From: Mycolicibacterium hippocampi
GTDB lineage: Bacteria > Actinomycetota > Actinomycetes > Mycobacteriales > Mycobacteriaceae
Length of the DNA: 64,000 bases
Assembly (NCBI RefSeq): GCF_010723735.1
Contig: NZ_BLLB01000002.1
Location: forward strand, 4,960,001 to 5,024,000
Direction of reading: 5' to 3'
Position numbers and translations under genes: made by a program. This document shows, in pieces, positions 1 to 8,119 of this stretch (the stretch's first letter is position 1; the number at the start of each line of letters is the position of its first letter). The notes below the pieces were generated by a model that saw nothing but the letters and a program-made list of their open reading frames with translations, did not search any database and had not been told where the DNA came from.

Positions 1-19
1 CGAGCATGCCACCACGCCT

Positions 20-54
20 AACCGAAGTCGCCGAGCCTCAACCGAAGTCGCCGA
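20..54. repeat. 20-bp-period tandem duplication at the 3' end of the first gene
   Basis: The 15-mer AACCGAAGTCGCCGA occurs at 20-34 and again at 40-54, a 20-bp period. The second copy forms the last codons and stop of the minus-strand oxidoreductase and the first copy lies just past the stop. It looks like a local slippage duplication; no function is implied. Confidence 0.6.
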
Positions 55-931
55 CCACCTCGGCGACCTGACGCACCTGGTCGATGTCCGCGCTCGTCGG
101 GATCAGATGCAACTCGTCGGTGCCGATGTCGGCGAACCGCTGCAGTGTCGCGTGCAACTGCTCCGCGGTCCCCGCCCAGCCGGTGGTCGGCGCCATCGCG
201 TCCACGATCTCGGCGGGAATCCAGTTCATGTAGCGCTGCAGGTGGCGGTGGACCTGGGCGCGGGGCTCGTCACCGTCACCGATCGCGAACCAGAACGACG
301 TCGCCAGATGCGGCGCCGACCTGCCGGCCTGCTGCCACGCGTCGCGTGCCACGTCGAACAACTCGTTCTGCTTGTCGACATCCAGATCCAGGGTGGTTCC
401 GGCGAGTCCGTCGGCCCAGCCGGCGGCGTGACGCATCGTCTTCGGTCCCATCGTGCCCACCAGCAGCTTCGGCCCCCCGGCCTGCACTGGCGGCGGACCC
501 ACCGGCAACGTCGACTCGGTCACCTTCTCGCCGGACCACACGCGTCTCATCACCGCCACCCGCTCGGCCATCTCGCGCATCGTCTGAGTCGCCGGGTCGG
601 CCCCGGCGGCGCGGTAGTCCTCGTGCCGGCCGCCCACACCGAGGCCGACGGTGAGTCGGCCGTCGCTGAGCATGTCCGCGGTGGCCAGCGCCTTGGCCAG
701 CATCACGGGGTCGTGCAGTTGCGGGATCAGCACCGTGGTCACCAGCTGCACCCGATCGGTCCAGGCCGCCATCGCCCCGAGCAGCGTGAGGCTCTCCGGA
801 TTGTCGAACGCCATGCGCTCGCCCCAGCACAGCGACGAGAACGGTCCGCTGTCCACGAGGTGCGCCCACGCTTTCAGCGTCACCGCATCGAGGTTGGGCT
901 CCATCACCGGCAGGGTCATCCCGATACGCAC
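38..931 (-). CDS. LLM-class F420-dependent oxidoreductase (luciferase-like)
   Basis: This is a 297-residue TIM-barrel luciferase-like monooxygenase of the mycobacterial LLM class. Supporting features are the N-terminal MRIGMTLPVMEP strand, the central ADMLSDGRLTVGLGVGG flavin-pocket region, and length. Family members are cytosolic and usually use reduced F420 as hydride donor; the substrate cannot be told. The start is GTG at 931. A CAGAAT box stands 7 nt upstream, so translation may be leaderless. The gene appears to be a single transcription unit, with the TDT transporter upstream on the same strand. F420 rather than FMN use is inferred from the lineage. Confidence 0.8.
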   Translation of the reverse strand: MRIGMTLPVMEPNLDAVTLKAWAHLVDSGPFSSLCWGERMAFDNPESLTLLGAMAAWTDRVQLVTTVLIPQLHDPVMLAKALATADMLSDGRLTVGLGVGGRHEDYRAAGADPATQTMREMAERVAVMRRVWSGEKVTESTLPVGPPPVQAGGPKLLVGTMGPKTMRHAAGWADGLAGTTLDLDVDKQNELFDVARDAWQQAGRSAPHLATSFWFAIGDGDEPRAQVHRHLQRYMNWIPAEIVDAMAPTTGWAGTAEQLHATLQRFADIGTDELHLIPTSADIDQVRQVAEVVGDFG

Positions 932-988
932 GTCGGCGATTCTGACATGCCGGGCGAATCCGGCGCGGCTACCGACCGTGGTGGGTCG

Positions 989-2131
989 TCAGCGCGCCGG
1001 ATCCGTGGCGGGCGGATCCTTCTGCGCGCGGATCGGATCGGTTCCCGGAGGCGCGAACAGCCCACCGCGCATCCCACCGCCGAACGTCCGCACCGCCACC
1101 AGACACCAGGTGGCCAACAACCCGATGTAGGCGACGGCGGCGGCGACCCGGAACGCCGGCAGCTCGGTGTGCACGGCGAGCTGCGTCGTGCCGGTGACGA
1201 ACGTGCCGACCGGGAACGTCAGGCTCCACCACGTCAGCGCAAACGGCATGCCCCGGCGCAGCGTGCGCACGGTCAGCGAGGTGGCCAACCCAATCCACAG
1301 CACGGCAAAACCCCACACCGGAACGCCGTAGAGGATCGCGAACACGCTCATCCCGTCGGCGATCTGCTGGTCGACGGCCAGCGCCGCGTCGGTGGCCAGA
1401 AGGCCTGCCACGGTGATCGATTGACCCAACGGGCCCAGGACGATCCACAATGTGGGCACCCGGGCGGTACCGGAGGTGCCGAAGTGCGCCAGCCGGCTCC
1501 AGATGATCGTGATGATGATCAGCGACGCCACCAGCGACAGCCCGAACATCGCGTAGCAGCCGTAGAACATCGTGGTGCGACCCGTCCCCGGCGCCATGTG
1601 CGGGATCAGCATCGCGCCCGTCGCGGCGGACACCATGGGCGGTACCACCGGCATCAGCCATCCGCCGAACGCGGCATCGGGTTCGACCCGGTACTGCGTG
1701 AACATCATGAAAGGGATGCTCATCGCGGTGAACAGCCCGCCGAGAGTCCCTGCGGTCCACAACACCCAGGCCAGGTCGACCGCCGCGCGTTCGCCGATCA
1801 GGTCCCTGCCCACCAGCAGTGCCCCGGCGCCGACGGTGAGCAGCGCCATCGGAGCGGCCCCGTAGAAGTGCGCCATCTGCGGATTACGAACGTGGCTGCG
1901 CGCCACCGTGGGGTTGCGCACCCAGTGGGCGATCATCGCGAGGATGAGCAGCACCAGCCACAACGCCGAGGCCACCCAGACCCCCAGCGCGAAAGTCCGC
2001 AGGCCGGGGACGTGCACCGGCAGCGTCGCACCTGCCGTGGCCACGATGCCCGTGCCCATCACCGACGCGAACCAGTTCGGCCCGAGGTAACTGAGTGGGC
2101 TGGGCCGGTCCCTGGTCATCTCGCCGGTCAT
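989..2131 (-). CDS. TDT/SLAC1-family transporter (tellurite-resistance/dicarboxylate type)
   Basis: A 380-residue polytopic membrane protein with about ten hydrophobic segments. It opens with the family hallmark PNWFASVMGTGIVA, as in TehA, Mae1 and SLAC1 proteins, which move anions or C4-dicarboxylates or contribute to tellurite resistance. The C-terminus is a polar tail. I start it at ATG 2131 because the longer frame runs into the divergent histidine kinase and its first 120 residues are not membrane-like. The 124-bp divergent intergenic region carries the kinase promoter. The transported substrate is unknown. Confidence 0.8.
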   Translation of the reverse strand: MTGEMTRDRPSPLSYLGPNWFASVMGTGIVATAGATLPVHVPGLRTFALGVWVASALWLVLLILAMIAHWVRNPTVARSHVRNPQMAHFYGAAPMALLTVGAGALLVGRDLIGERAAVDLAWVLWTAGTLGGLFTAMSIPFMMFTQYRVEPDAAFGGWLMPVVPPMVSAATGAMLIPHMAPGTGRTTMFYGCYAMFGLSLVASLIIITIIWSRLAHFGTSGTARVPTLWIVLGPLGQSITVAGLLATDAALAVDQQIADGMSVFAILYGVPVWGFAVLWIGLATSLTVRTLRRGMPFALTWWSLTFPVGTFVTGTTQLAVHTELPAFRVAAAVAYIGLLATWCLVAVRTFGGGMRGGLFAPPGTDPIRAQKDPPATDPAR

Positions 2132-2242
2132 GCAGGCAAGTATGGCGGTAGCACCCGCACGATCGAGGGCACTTGCCAGCAGGGGGGTTATCCCCCGCCG
2201 GAATCTGAGGAAAACGCTGTGTCGCCGCCGCGGGCGGGTCCA

Positions 2243-2248
2243 TAGGTT
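2243..2248 (+). promoter_or_regulatory. -10 box for the sensor kinase operon
   Basis: TAGGTT matches mycobacterial TANNNT and lies exactly 7 nt before ATG 2256, the spacing expected when transcription starts at the start codon. No convincing -35 is visible. This is a prediction from spacing only. Confidence 0.5.
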
Positions 2249-2255
2249 GGAGTCC

Positions 2256-3581
2256 ATGGCCGCTATTGCTGACATGGACGCAGTCACCGACCCCGGTCCC
2301 GCCGTCCCGCACGAGCCGACCGTGGCCGAGCCACCGCGGCCCCGCACCCTCGGCCTGGTACCGACTGCATCGATGATCACCGGCGGCGCGCTCGGCTCGG
2401 TGTGGTTCTGGATCCCGTTGGCGATCGTCGTCATCGGCATCTCCTCGATCCCCAGCATCATCGGGTTCCTCGTGGCCGGCGTGGTCTTCATCTACCTGAT
2501 GCGTGGCGTCGACCAGATCGAGCGGGTGCGCAGCGAAGCCGTGTTCGGCATGGGCATCGGGGTTCCGCCACGGCGGCTGTCACCGCACACCGGCTTCCAA
2601 CGCTGGGCCCACCAGCTGTGGCTGGACCTGAGCAGCACCCGGTTCTGGAAGGCGGTGGCCCACCACTACCTGCGGATGATCTACGACATCCTGGTCACCG
2701 GGCTGGCACTGGCGCTGCTGGTGTTCGCCTTTCTCGCGCCGGCCGCCGCGATCGCCATCGACAACAGCGACGCCGATGCCGGCCTGACCTTCGTTCCCGC
2801 TCCGCTGGCCTGGCTGTTGGCGGTGGTGGCACTCGCCGCGGCGGTCGTGCTGCTGGTGTTCGCGCCGGCGCTGGACGCGACGATCGACCGCTGGCTGCTG
2901 TCTCCGTCACCGACGGCCGCGCTCCAACATCAGGTCAGTGCGCTCGCCGACGCGCGGCAGGGCGCGGTGACGTCAGCGCAGACCGAACGGCATCGCATCG
3001 AGCGCGATCTGCACGACAGCGTGCAGCCGCGGCTGGTGTCGCTGGCGATGACGATCGGTCTGGCCCAGACCAAGCTCGACACCGATCCGCCCGCGGCCAA
3101 GGCCTTGATCGCCGAAGCGCACGACGACGCCAAGAGCGCTCTGGTGGAACTGCGCAACGTGGTTCGCGGTATCGCTCCGACCATCTTGGCCGACCGCGGT
3201 CTGGATGCCGCGCTGTCGGCGGTCGTCCAGCGCGCGACGAATGCGGGTGTCCCGACGACGCTGAGCGTGCATCTGCCTCGTCGGCTGCCGGATGAAGTCG
3301 AGGCGTGCGCCTACTTCGTGGTCGCCGAGGCCCTGACCAATGTCACCCGACACGCCGGCGCCTCCCATGCGGCGGTCACCGTGCGACTCGACGAAGCCGC
3401 GAACCGGTTGTACGTCACGGTGTTCGACGACGGCCGTGGAGGCGCGTGGATCACCGACGACGAGAACACCACCGGGCTGCGAGGCCTCGACGAACGGGTG
3501 CGCGCGGCCCGTGGCACGTTCTCGGTGGCCAGCCCGGTCACCGGACCCACCGTCGTCACCGCGGTGCTGCCATGCGCATAG
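2256..3581 (+). CDS. NarL-family sensor histidine kinase
   Basis: A 441-residue membrane sensor kinase. Residues from about 30 to 215 hold four hydrophobic segments resembling the putative-sensor domain of actinobacterial NarL-type kinases. The HisKA_3 dimerisation domain has RHRIERDLHDSVQ, whose His near residue 253 is the expected phosphorylation site. The HATPase domain follows, with EALTNVTRHA (N box) and DDGRGG. The stop overlaps the response regulator start by 10 bp, so the two are translationally coupled. A longer frame from 2130 is rejected because a -10 box sits 7 nt before ATG 2256. The signal is unknown, but the downstream DUF4097-like membrane protein suggests envelope sensing. 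Confidence 0.85.
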   Translation: MAAIADMDAVTDPGPAVPHEPTVAEPPRPRTLGLVPTASMITGGALGSVWFWIPLAIVVIGISSIPSIIGFLVAGVVFIYLMRGVDQIERVRSEAVFGMGIGVPPRRLSPHTGFQRWAHQLWLDLSSTRFWKAVAHHYLRMIYDILVTGLALALLVFAFLAPAAAIAIDNSDADAGLTFVPAPLAWLLAVVALAAAVVLLVFAPALDATIDRWLLSPSPTAALQHQVSALADARQGAVTSAQTERHRIERDLHDSVQPRLVSLAMTIGLAQTKLDTDPPAAKALIAEAHDDAKSALVELRNVVRGIAPTILADRGLDAALSAVVQRATNAGVPTTLSVHLPRRLPDEVEACAYFVVAEALTNVTRHAGASHAAVTVRLDEAANRLYVTVFDDGRGGAWITDDENTTGLRGLDERVRAARGTFSVASPVTGPTVVTAVLPCA

Positions 3582-4216
3582 TGATCGCCGAGGATTCCGC
3601 GCTGCTGCGGGCCGGTATCGAGCGGATACTCACCGACGCCGGGCACCAGGTGGTCGCCGGCGTCCCCGACGCGACGAACCTGCTGCGCCTGGTCAACGAG
3701 GAACGGCCCGACCTGGCGATCCTCGACGTGAGGATGCCGCCGACGTTCACCGACGAAGGGATCAGGGCCGCCGCCCTGCTCCGCAGCCAGAACCCGGAGT
3801 CGCCGGTGCTGGTGCTGTCCCACTACGTCGAAGAGCGCTACGCCGCCGAGCTGATCGCCTCGGACACAAAAGGGTTCGGTTACCTCCTGAAAGACCGGGT
3901 GGCCGACGTCCCCGCGTTCCTCGATGCCGTGGCCGTCGTCGGCGCCGGCGGCACCGTGCTCGACCCCGAAGTCGTCTCCCAGATCCTGGCCCGCTCGCAC
4001 CGCAACAACACCCTGGACGGGCTGACCGCGCGTGAGCGTGAGGTCCTGCAGTTGATGGCCGAGGGCCGGACCAACTCCGCCATCGCAATGGCACTTCACA
4101 TGTCGGTGGGCTCGGCGGAAAAGCACATCGCCTCGATCTTCACCAAGCTGGACCTCGCACCCGACGAGAGCGAAAACCGCCGCGTCCTCGCGGTGCTGCG
4201 ATACCTCGAATCCTGA
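3572..4216 (+). CDS. NarL/LuxR-family response regulator
   Basis: A 214-residue regulator. The receiver domain (about residues 1-120) has acidic Glu8-Asp9 in IVIAEDSALL, the phospho-acceptor Asp in LAILDVRMPP near residue 52, and a conserved Lys in YLLKDRV. A LuxR-type helix-turn-helix follows (LTAREREVLQLMAEGRTNSAIA and the recognition helix). It partners the kinase immediately upstream, with which it overlaps by 10 bp, and precedes the DUF4097-like gene by 20 bp, so the three form one operon. Targets are not visible; autoregulation of the operon is plausible. Confidence 0.9.
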   Translation: MRIVIAEDSALLRAGIERILTDAGHQVVAGVPDATNLLRLVNEERPDLAILDVRMPPTFTDEGIRAAALLRSQNPESPVLVLSHYVEERYAAELIASDTKGFGYLLKDRVADVPAFLDAVAVVGAGGTVLDPEVVSQILARSHRNNTLDGLTAREREVLQLMAEGRTNSAIAMALHMSVGSAEKHIASIFTKLDLAPDESENRRVLAVLRYLES

Positions 4217-4236
4217 AGCAGTGAAAGGACTCTGAC

Positions 4237-5121
4237 GTGACGACCACCCTCGCGCCACCACCCGAACCGGCATCACCTCCCCCACCGCTCTCCCCCGGCG
4301 GGCGCACCGCTGTCCGGGCCGTGTTGATGATCGCCGCCGCGGTTCTCGTCATCGGACTGGTCGTCACGCTGTCCACGCTCGCCTGGGGAGTGAGCACCTT
4401 CCGGGTCATCACCGATTCCGCGGCACTGCCTGCCACGCTGCGCTCCGTGGCGATCGACACCGGTTCTGTTCCGGTGGCGATCCGCATCACCAGCGACCGC
4501 GAGGCGCGCGAGCCCAGAGTGGACATGCGAATGGTGAACTCCACCCGTGCGGGCTCGGATCCGTTGTCGGTCAGCACCGATGAACTCACCGCGCGGGTGA
4601 CGATCGACGCCGAGGACTCACCGATCCTGGATTGGGGCAGAGCATCGGAGATCACCCTGGTGCTGCCGCCCGAGGTCGCACGCCGCATGGCGGTGACCAC
4701 CCAGCAGCAGATGGGCGTGGTGCTCGCCCAGGCCGATGTCGACCAGCTGATCGCCCGGACCGACGAAGGTGCCGTCGTGCTCAGCGGCTCGGCCAACCAC
4801 ATCGACATCACCAACGAGAACGGCGACGTCCACACCCGCGAACCCATCGAGGTGTCCGAATCGTTCCAGGTGGTGACCCGCAATGGGGACGTCAGCGTCG
4901 ACTTCACCGCGGCGCCGGAGACGATCGATGCCGAATCGGACACCGGGGACATCGTTCTCGCGCTGCCCCGACCCGGTCCTTACAGCGTCGACGCGACGAC
5001 CGGGCAGCGGTGGGGCACCACGGTGGTTCGGGTCCCGCAGACCCGGGACCCGCAGAACGCGGCGTCGGTGGTGACGGTCCGCTCGGACACCGGCGACGTG
5101 ATCGTGGAGGAGCTGCGTTAG
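4237..5121 (+). CDS. Membrane-anchored DUF4097-like (beta-helix adhesin-type) protein
   Basis: A 294-residue protein. It has a Pro-rich cytosolic N-terminus (residues 1-25), one transmembrane helix (about 27-50) and an extracytoplasmic domain. That domain has repeated strand pairs such as ITNENGDVHTREP and DTGDIVLAL, characteristic of DUF4097/LiaI-LiaF-LiaG-like putative adhesin folds. The start is GTG 4237, preceded by GAAAGGA. It is the third gene of the kinase-regulator operon and is probably its target or sensor accessory, as LiaF-like proteins are for three-component envelope-stress systems. That role is inferred from position and fold only. Confidence 0.7.
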   Translation: MTTTLAPPPEPASPPPPLSPGGRTAVRAVLMIAAAVLVIGLVVTLSTLAWGVSTFRVITDSAALPATLRSVAIDTGSVPVAIRITSDREAREPRVDMRMVNSTRAGSDPLSVSTDELTARVTIDAEDSPILDWGRASEITLVLPPEVARRMAVTTQQQMGVVLAQADVDQLIARTDEGAVVLSGSANHIDITNENGDVHTREPIEVSESFQVVTRNGDVSVDFTAAPETIDAESDTGDIVLALPRPGPYSVDATTGQRWGTTVVRVPQTRDPQNAASVVTVRSDTGDVIVEELR

Positions 5122-5128
5122 TCGAGCG

Positions 5129-6448
5129 TCAATCGTCCAGGATTCGCCGGGCTTCGCGCACTCCGCTCAGGTAGGCCCCGTGAACGGTTGCAAAGAACTC
5201 CTCGTGCGTTGCCTCACCCGCAAAGGCGAGTCGTTCTCCGACCGGTTCGGCCAGGGCGCGCTGGTCGTGCGGACCGGACCCCACTGCGAGAAAGCTGTAG
5301 GCCCCACGGGCATACTCGTCGGCCGCCCAGCGAGTGACGAGCGCGCCGACAGGTTCGGGGCCGCCCAGCACACGCGACACCTCCCGGATCGACCGCTCGT
5401 CGGACTGCATTTCACGCGCCCGCGCGTTCGCGCCACCACGCAGCCCCACCAGAAACGGCGTGGCGGCGAAGCGCAGACCGTTGACGAGATCGGATACTGG
5501 CTGGTCCCGGCCGACGATGCCGAATGTGTCCGGCTCCTGCGGCCAGAACGGCTCATCGTAGGCAAGCACCACTTTGTCGAGCACGCCGAACCCGAGCCGA
5601 TCGATCGCCACGCGTTTCGGTTCGGGCAACGGGGGGTCGAATGAGATCGTCCTGGCCTTCAACACTCCGAGGGGGACGGTGACAATCACCCGGTCAGCGA
5701 GGAAGATTCCCCGTGACGTCTCGATCCGCGCCTCGGAACCGTGGTGCGCGATCCGCTCGACCACGGTATCGAGTTCGACGATCAAACCGCGTGCGAGGTG
5801 ATCCACCAGCTGGCCGTACCCGCCGGGCAGGATCAGATCGGGTCCGTCGAGTTCACCTTCGTGCCCGAACCACCGTAGCGACAGCTCATCTGGGTCGGCG
5901 GCGTATTCGGCGGCGATGGCGGATGCGACGCACCACTGCATGAGCGGATCGTCGAGATCGAGGATGTCGGGCAGGGCATCCGCGACCGAAGCGTCGGATG
6001 TGGCGTTGTCAGTCGCCAGGTACATCGCCTCGATGGCATCGTGACATGTGCTCAGCGCCGTGGCAGTTGCCGCGGCGCCGACCCACGAGCCGCCGTCGAG
6101 CAAGGCCACGCTCTCGAAGTCCGTCTCGACCGTCCGGGCACCGACCTCGGCGGCGAGTCCGATCAACGGGTTGCCGTCGGTGCCGTGCAGCCATGCCGCG
6201 CCGAGGTCAACCGGCACCCCCAGCGAGGTGTCCGTCCATGTCCGCCCGCCGATACGGTTACGCGCTTCCAGCACCGTCACCGAGACACCGGCGTCGGTGA
6301 GGCGCCGGGCGGCGGCCAACCCCGCCATTCCCGCACCGACCACCACCACGTGCTGGTCACTCGCCCGCCCGGCACCGCCGCAGGCGACTAGCAGCGGCGT
6401 TGCCGCCGTCACGCCGAGGCCCAACGTGAACGCCCGCCGAGTGAGCAT
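5129..6448 (-). CDS. Flavin amine oxidase with Tat-type lipoprotein signal
   Basis: A 439-residue FAD-dependent amine oxidase of the monoamine/polyamine oxidase family. The dinucleotide-binding motif VVVVGAGMAGLAAARRL is followed by LEARNRIGGRTWT. The C-terminal FAD-contact region reads LAFAGEATHEEFFATVHGAYLSG. The N-terminus MLTRRAFTLGLG has a twin-arginine motif, and LLVAC provides a lipobox Cys at residue 25, so it is probably exported folded and lipid-anchored. I start at ATG 6448 because this gives a complete signal peptide 2 bp after the upstream stop; the longer frame adds 28 unrelated residues. It is cotranscribed with the nitronate monooxygenase. The amine substrate is unknown. Confidence 0.82.
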   Translation of the reverse strand: MLTRRAFTLGLGVTAATPLLVACGGAGRASDQHVVVVGAGMAGLAAARRLTDAGVSVTVLEARNRIGGRTWTDTSLGVPVDLGAAWLHGTDGNPLIGLAAEVGARTVETDFESVALLDGGSWVGAAATATALSTCHDAIEAMYLATDNATSDASVADALPDILDLDDPLMQWCVASAIAAEYAADPDELSLRWFGHEGELDGPDLILPGGYGQLVDHLARGLIVELDTVVERIAHHGSEARIETSRGIFLADRVIVTVPLGVLKARTISFDPPLPEPKRVAIDRLGFGVLDKVVLAYDEPFWPQEPDTFGIVGRDQPVSDLVNGLRFAATPFLVGLRGGANARAREMQSDERSIREVSRVLGGPEPVGALVTRWAADEYARGAYSFLAVGSGPHDQRALAEPVGERLAFAGEATHEEFFATVHGAYLSGVREARRILDD

Positions 6449-6450
6449 GA

Positions 6451-7473
6451 TCAGGCAGCCTGGGCTGCCAGCTTCTCGACGATCGAGGCGGCGGGCGCGG
6501 GTTCGGCCTGCCGATATCCCGTGCCCGCCCATACGTTGACCGCCTGCGGATCCCCGGCACGCACCGCCGCCGCCCGCACCGGACTGGTCAGGTAGTGGAC
6601 CTCGGGATACCCGAACGGCGCCAGGGCTTCGTGCTCATCGACGAACCGGTTGCGTAACCCGCGCGCGTAGCGGCCGGAAAATGCCCGTGTGACAACGGTT
6701 TCGGTGAACTGGGGATCCCGCAGCGCCGCGCGGTGCACTGCACTGCTGCCGGCTTCGTCGGCGAGCAGGAATGCGGTTCCCAGCTGGGCGGCCACCGCTC
6801 CCGCCTGCAGCACCCGGCGAACGTCGCCTGCGCCCATCAGCCCGCCGGCGGCGATGACAGGGATGTCGAGATCGGCGACGATCCTGGCCACCAGCACGTC
6901 GAGCGTCTCGTCCGGCGGCGCCGCGGTCGCGTCGAACGTGCCGCGGTGCCCACCCGCCGAGGGGCCCTGCGCGACAACGGCGTCGACGCCGCACTCCGCG
7001 GCGAACCTCGCCTCGGTCATGGTGGTCACGGTGCCGATGGTGCCGATCCCGGCATCGGTGAGTCGGCGCCGTTCTTCGGCGCTCGGCAGCCCGAAGGTGA
7101 ACGACACCACCGCCGGCCGCAGCTGCAGCAGTACCTCGATCTTGGCGGCCCAGCTGTCGTCATCGAAGCGCGGCTCACCCAGGCTGACGCCGTAGCGCTG
7201 CGCCTCGGCGGCCAACGAATCGGCGTACGCGCCGATGGCGGCGGGGGTAGCCGCACTGGGCTGAGGCACGAACAGATTGGCACCGACCGGCCCGGTGGTC
7301 AGTCGTCCCGCGCCCTCCAGTCGCTCGGCGAACACCTCCGCTGCCAGATATCCCGCGGGCACGAACCCCAACCCGCCCGCATCGGCACCCGCCCCGGCCA
7401 GCTCTGGAGTGGACGGTCCGCCCGCCATCGGGGCGATCAGAACCGGCACCGCGAGATCGCGAACGTCGAACAT
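6451..7473 (-). CDS. Nitronate monooxygenase-family flavoprotein
   Basis: A 340-residue FMN-dependent TIM-barrel enzyme of the 2-nitropropane dioxygenase family. Diagnostic segments are PVLIAPMAGGPSTPELA at the N-terminus, VVAQGPSAGGHRG with the catalytic-type His, IPVIAAGGLMGAGDV, and AVAAQLGTAFLLADEAG for phosphate binding. Such enzymes oxidise toxic propionate-3-nitronate-like compounds; some members have other roles. ATG 7473 is chosen because AAGGAGG stands 5 nt upstream, so an ATG seven codons earlier is rejected. It heads a two-gene operon with the amine oxidase, suggesting joint catabolism of amino or nitro compounds (inference). Confidence 0.82.
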   Translation of the reverse strand: MFDVRDLAVPVLIAPMAGGPSTPELAGAGADAGGLGFVPAGYLAAEVFAERLEGAGRLTTGPVGANLFVPQPSAATPAAIGAYADSLAAEAQRYGVSLGEPRFDDDSWAAKIEVLLQLRPAVVSFTFGLPSAEERRRLTDAGIGTIGTVTTMTEARFAAECGVDAVVAQGPSAGGHRGTFDATAAPPDETLDVLVARIVADLDIPVIAAGGLMGAGDVRRVLQAGAVAAQLGTAFLLADEAGSSAVHRAALRDPQFTETVVTRAFSGRYARGLRNRFVDEHEALAPFGYPEVHYLTSPVRAAAVRAGDPQAVNVWAGTGYRQAEPAPAASIVEKLAAQAA

Positions 7474-7496
7474 CGCACCCTCCTTGGAAGCCATGA

Positions 7497-7973
7497 CTAA
7501 CCGACCGAGTGCCCCCGCGCCTCTTCCTGGCTTCGGTAGTCGTCAGCCAGCACGCACACGTGTTCGGGTAGCGCACCGGCGACGACGTCGGCGAGGCTGG
7601 TCTGTTCCAGCACCGAACGCATGCTCGCCCGCAGGGCTCGCCACACGTCCGTCAGCGCCGCTGTGGGACCGGAGTACGGCAGGTCGCCCAGACCGATGTC
7701 ACGGACGCTGGCCAGCGGCCCGTCGATGCACCGCAGCACGTCGGCAATGCTGATGTCGCCGGCGGGCCGGGCGAGCTCGTAGCCGCCCTCCCGGCCGCGG
7801 TGGCTCCGCACCAGACGATCGGTGCGCAGGTCGGACAGGATGTCGACAAGGAACTGTGGCGGGATCCCCTGGGCCTTGGCCAGGTCGTCGGTCTTGACGA
7901 CGGTGCCGTCGCCGACCGTGGCCAGCTGGACCATGGCCCGGACGGCATATTCCGCCTTGGCCGACATCCGCAT
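7497..7973 (-). CDS. Rrf2-family transcriptional regulator (Rv1287-like)
   Basis: A 158-residue winged-helix protein. The N-terminus MSAKAEYAVRAMVQLA, the recognition region IPPQFLVDILSDLRTDRLVRSHRGREGGYELARP and the linker ISIADVLRCIDGPL are typical of Rrf2/CymR/IscR proteins. Only two cysteines are present, not the three-Cys cluster of IscR or NsrR, so Fe-S sensing is unlikely and a CymR-like sulfur role fits better. In M. tuberculosis its counterpart Rv1287 adjoins cysD-cysN; here the polyol operon separates them. A TAGCGT box 6 nt upstream of ATG 7973 indicates a leaderless mRNA. The regulon is inferred. Confidence 0.82.
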   Translation of the reverse strand: MRMSAKAEYAVRAMVQLATVGDGTVVKTDDLAKAQGIPPQFLVDILSDLRTDRLVRSHRGREGGYELARPAGDISIADVLRCIDGPLASVRDIGLGDLPYSGPTAALTDVWRALRASMRSVLEQTSLADVVAGALPEHVCVLADDYRSQEEARGHSVG

Positions 7974-7979
7974 AGGCCC

Positions 7980-8004
7980 ACGCTAGTCGGATAGGTCCGC
8001 CGAT
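7980..8004 (-). promoter_or_regulatory. -10 box and repeated motif upstream of the Rrf2 gene
   Basis: On the minus strand TAGCGT (7980-7985) is a TANNNT -10 box 6 nt before the start codon. It overlaps a 24-bp sequence (7981-8004) that recurs with 22 of 24 identities at 14852-14875. The position over the promoter suits a regulator-binding site, possibly for Rrf2 itself. Confidence 0.45.
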
Positions 8005-8072
8005 TGGTGAACCAGCCACCCCGGAAACGCCCGCAGGTGTGGCTGCGCAGCTACGAACCGTCGACGACAGCG

Positions 8073-8106
8073 ACCGGGACCGGCCGAGGCGGTGGCCGGC
8101 CCCGGT
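8073..8106 (-). terminator. Hairpin after the polyol ABC operon
   Basis: ACCGGGACCGGCC pairs with GGCCGGCCCCGGT across an 8-nt loop, giving a 13-bp stem with one mismatch. It begins 13 nt beyond the stop of the solute-binding protein. No U-tract follows, as is usual for mycobacterial terminators. Confidence 0.6.
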
Positions 8107-8119
8107 ACGCCGCGTGTCG

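Noticed and set aside
107..2245. 712-codon open frame on the + strand
   Set aside because: Antisense to the first oxidoreductase and the TDT transporter, both with clear family motifs; composition is Arg/Gly/His-rich with no fold.
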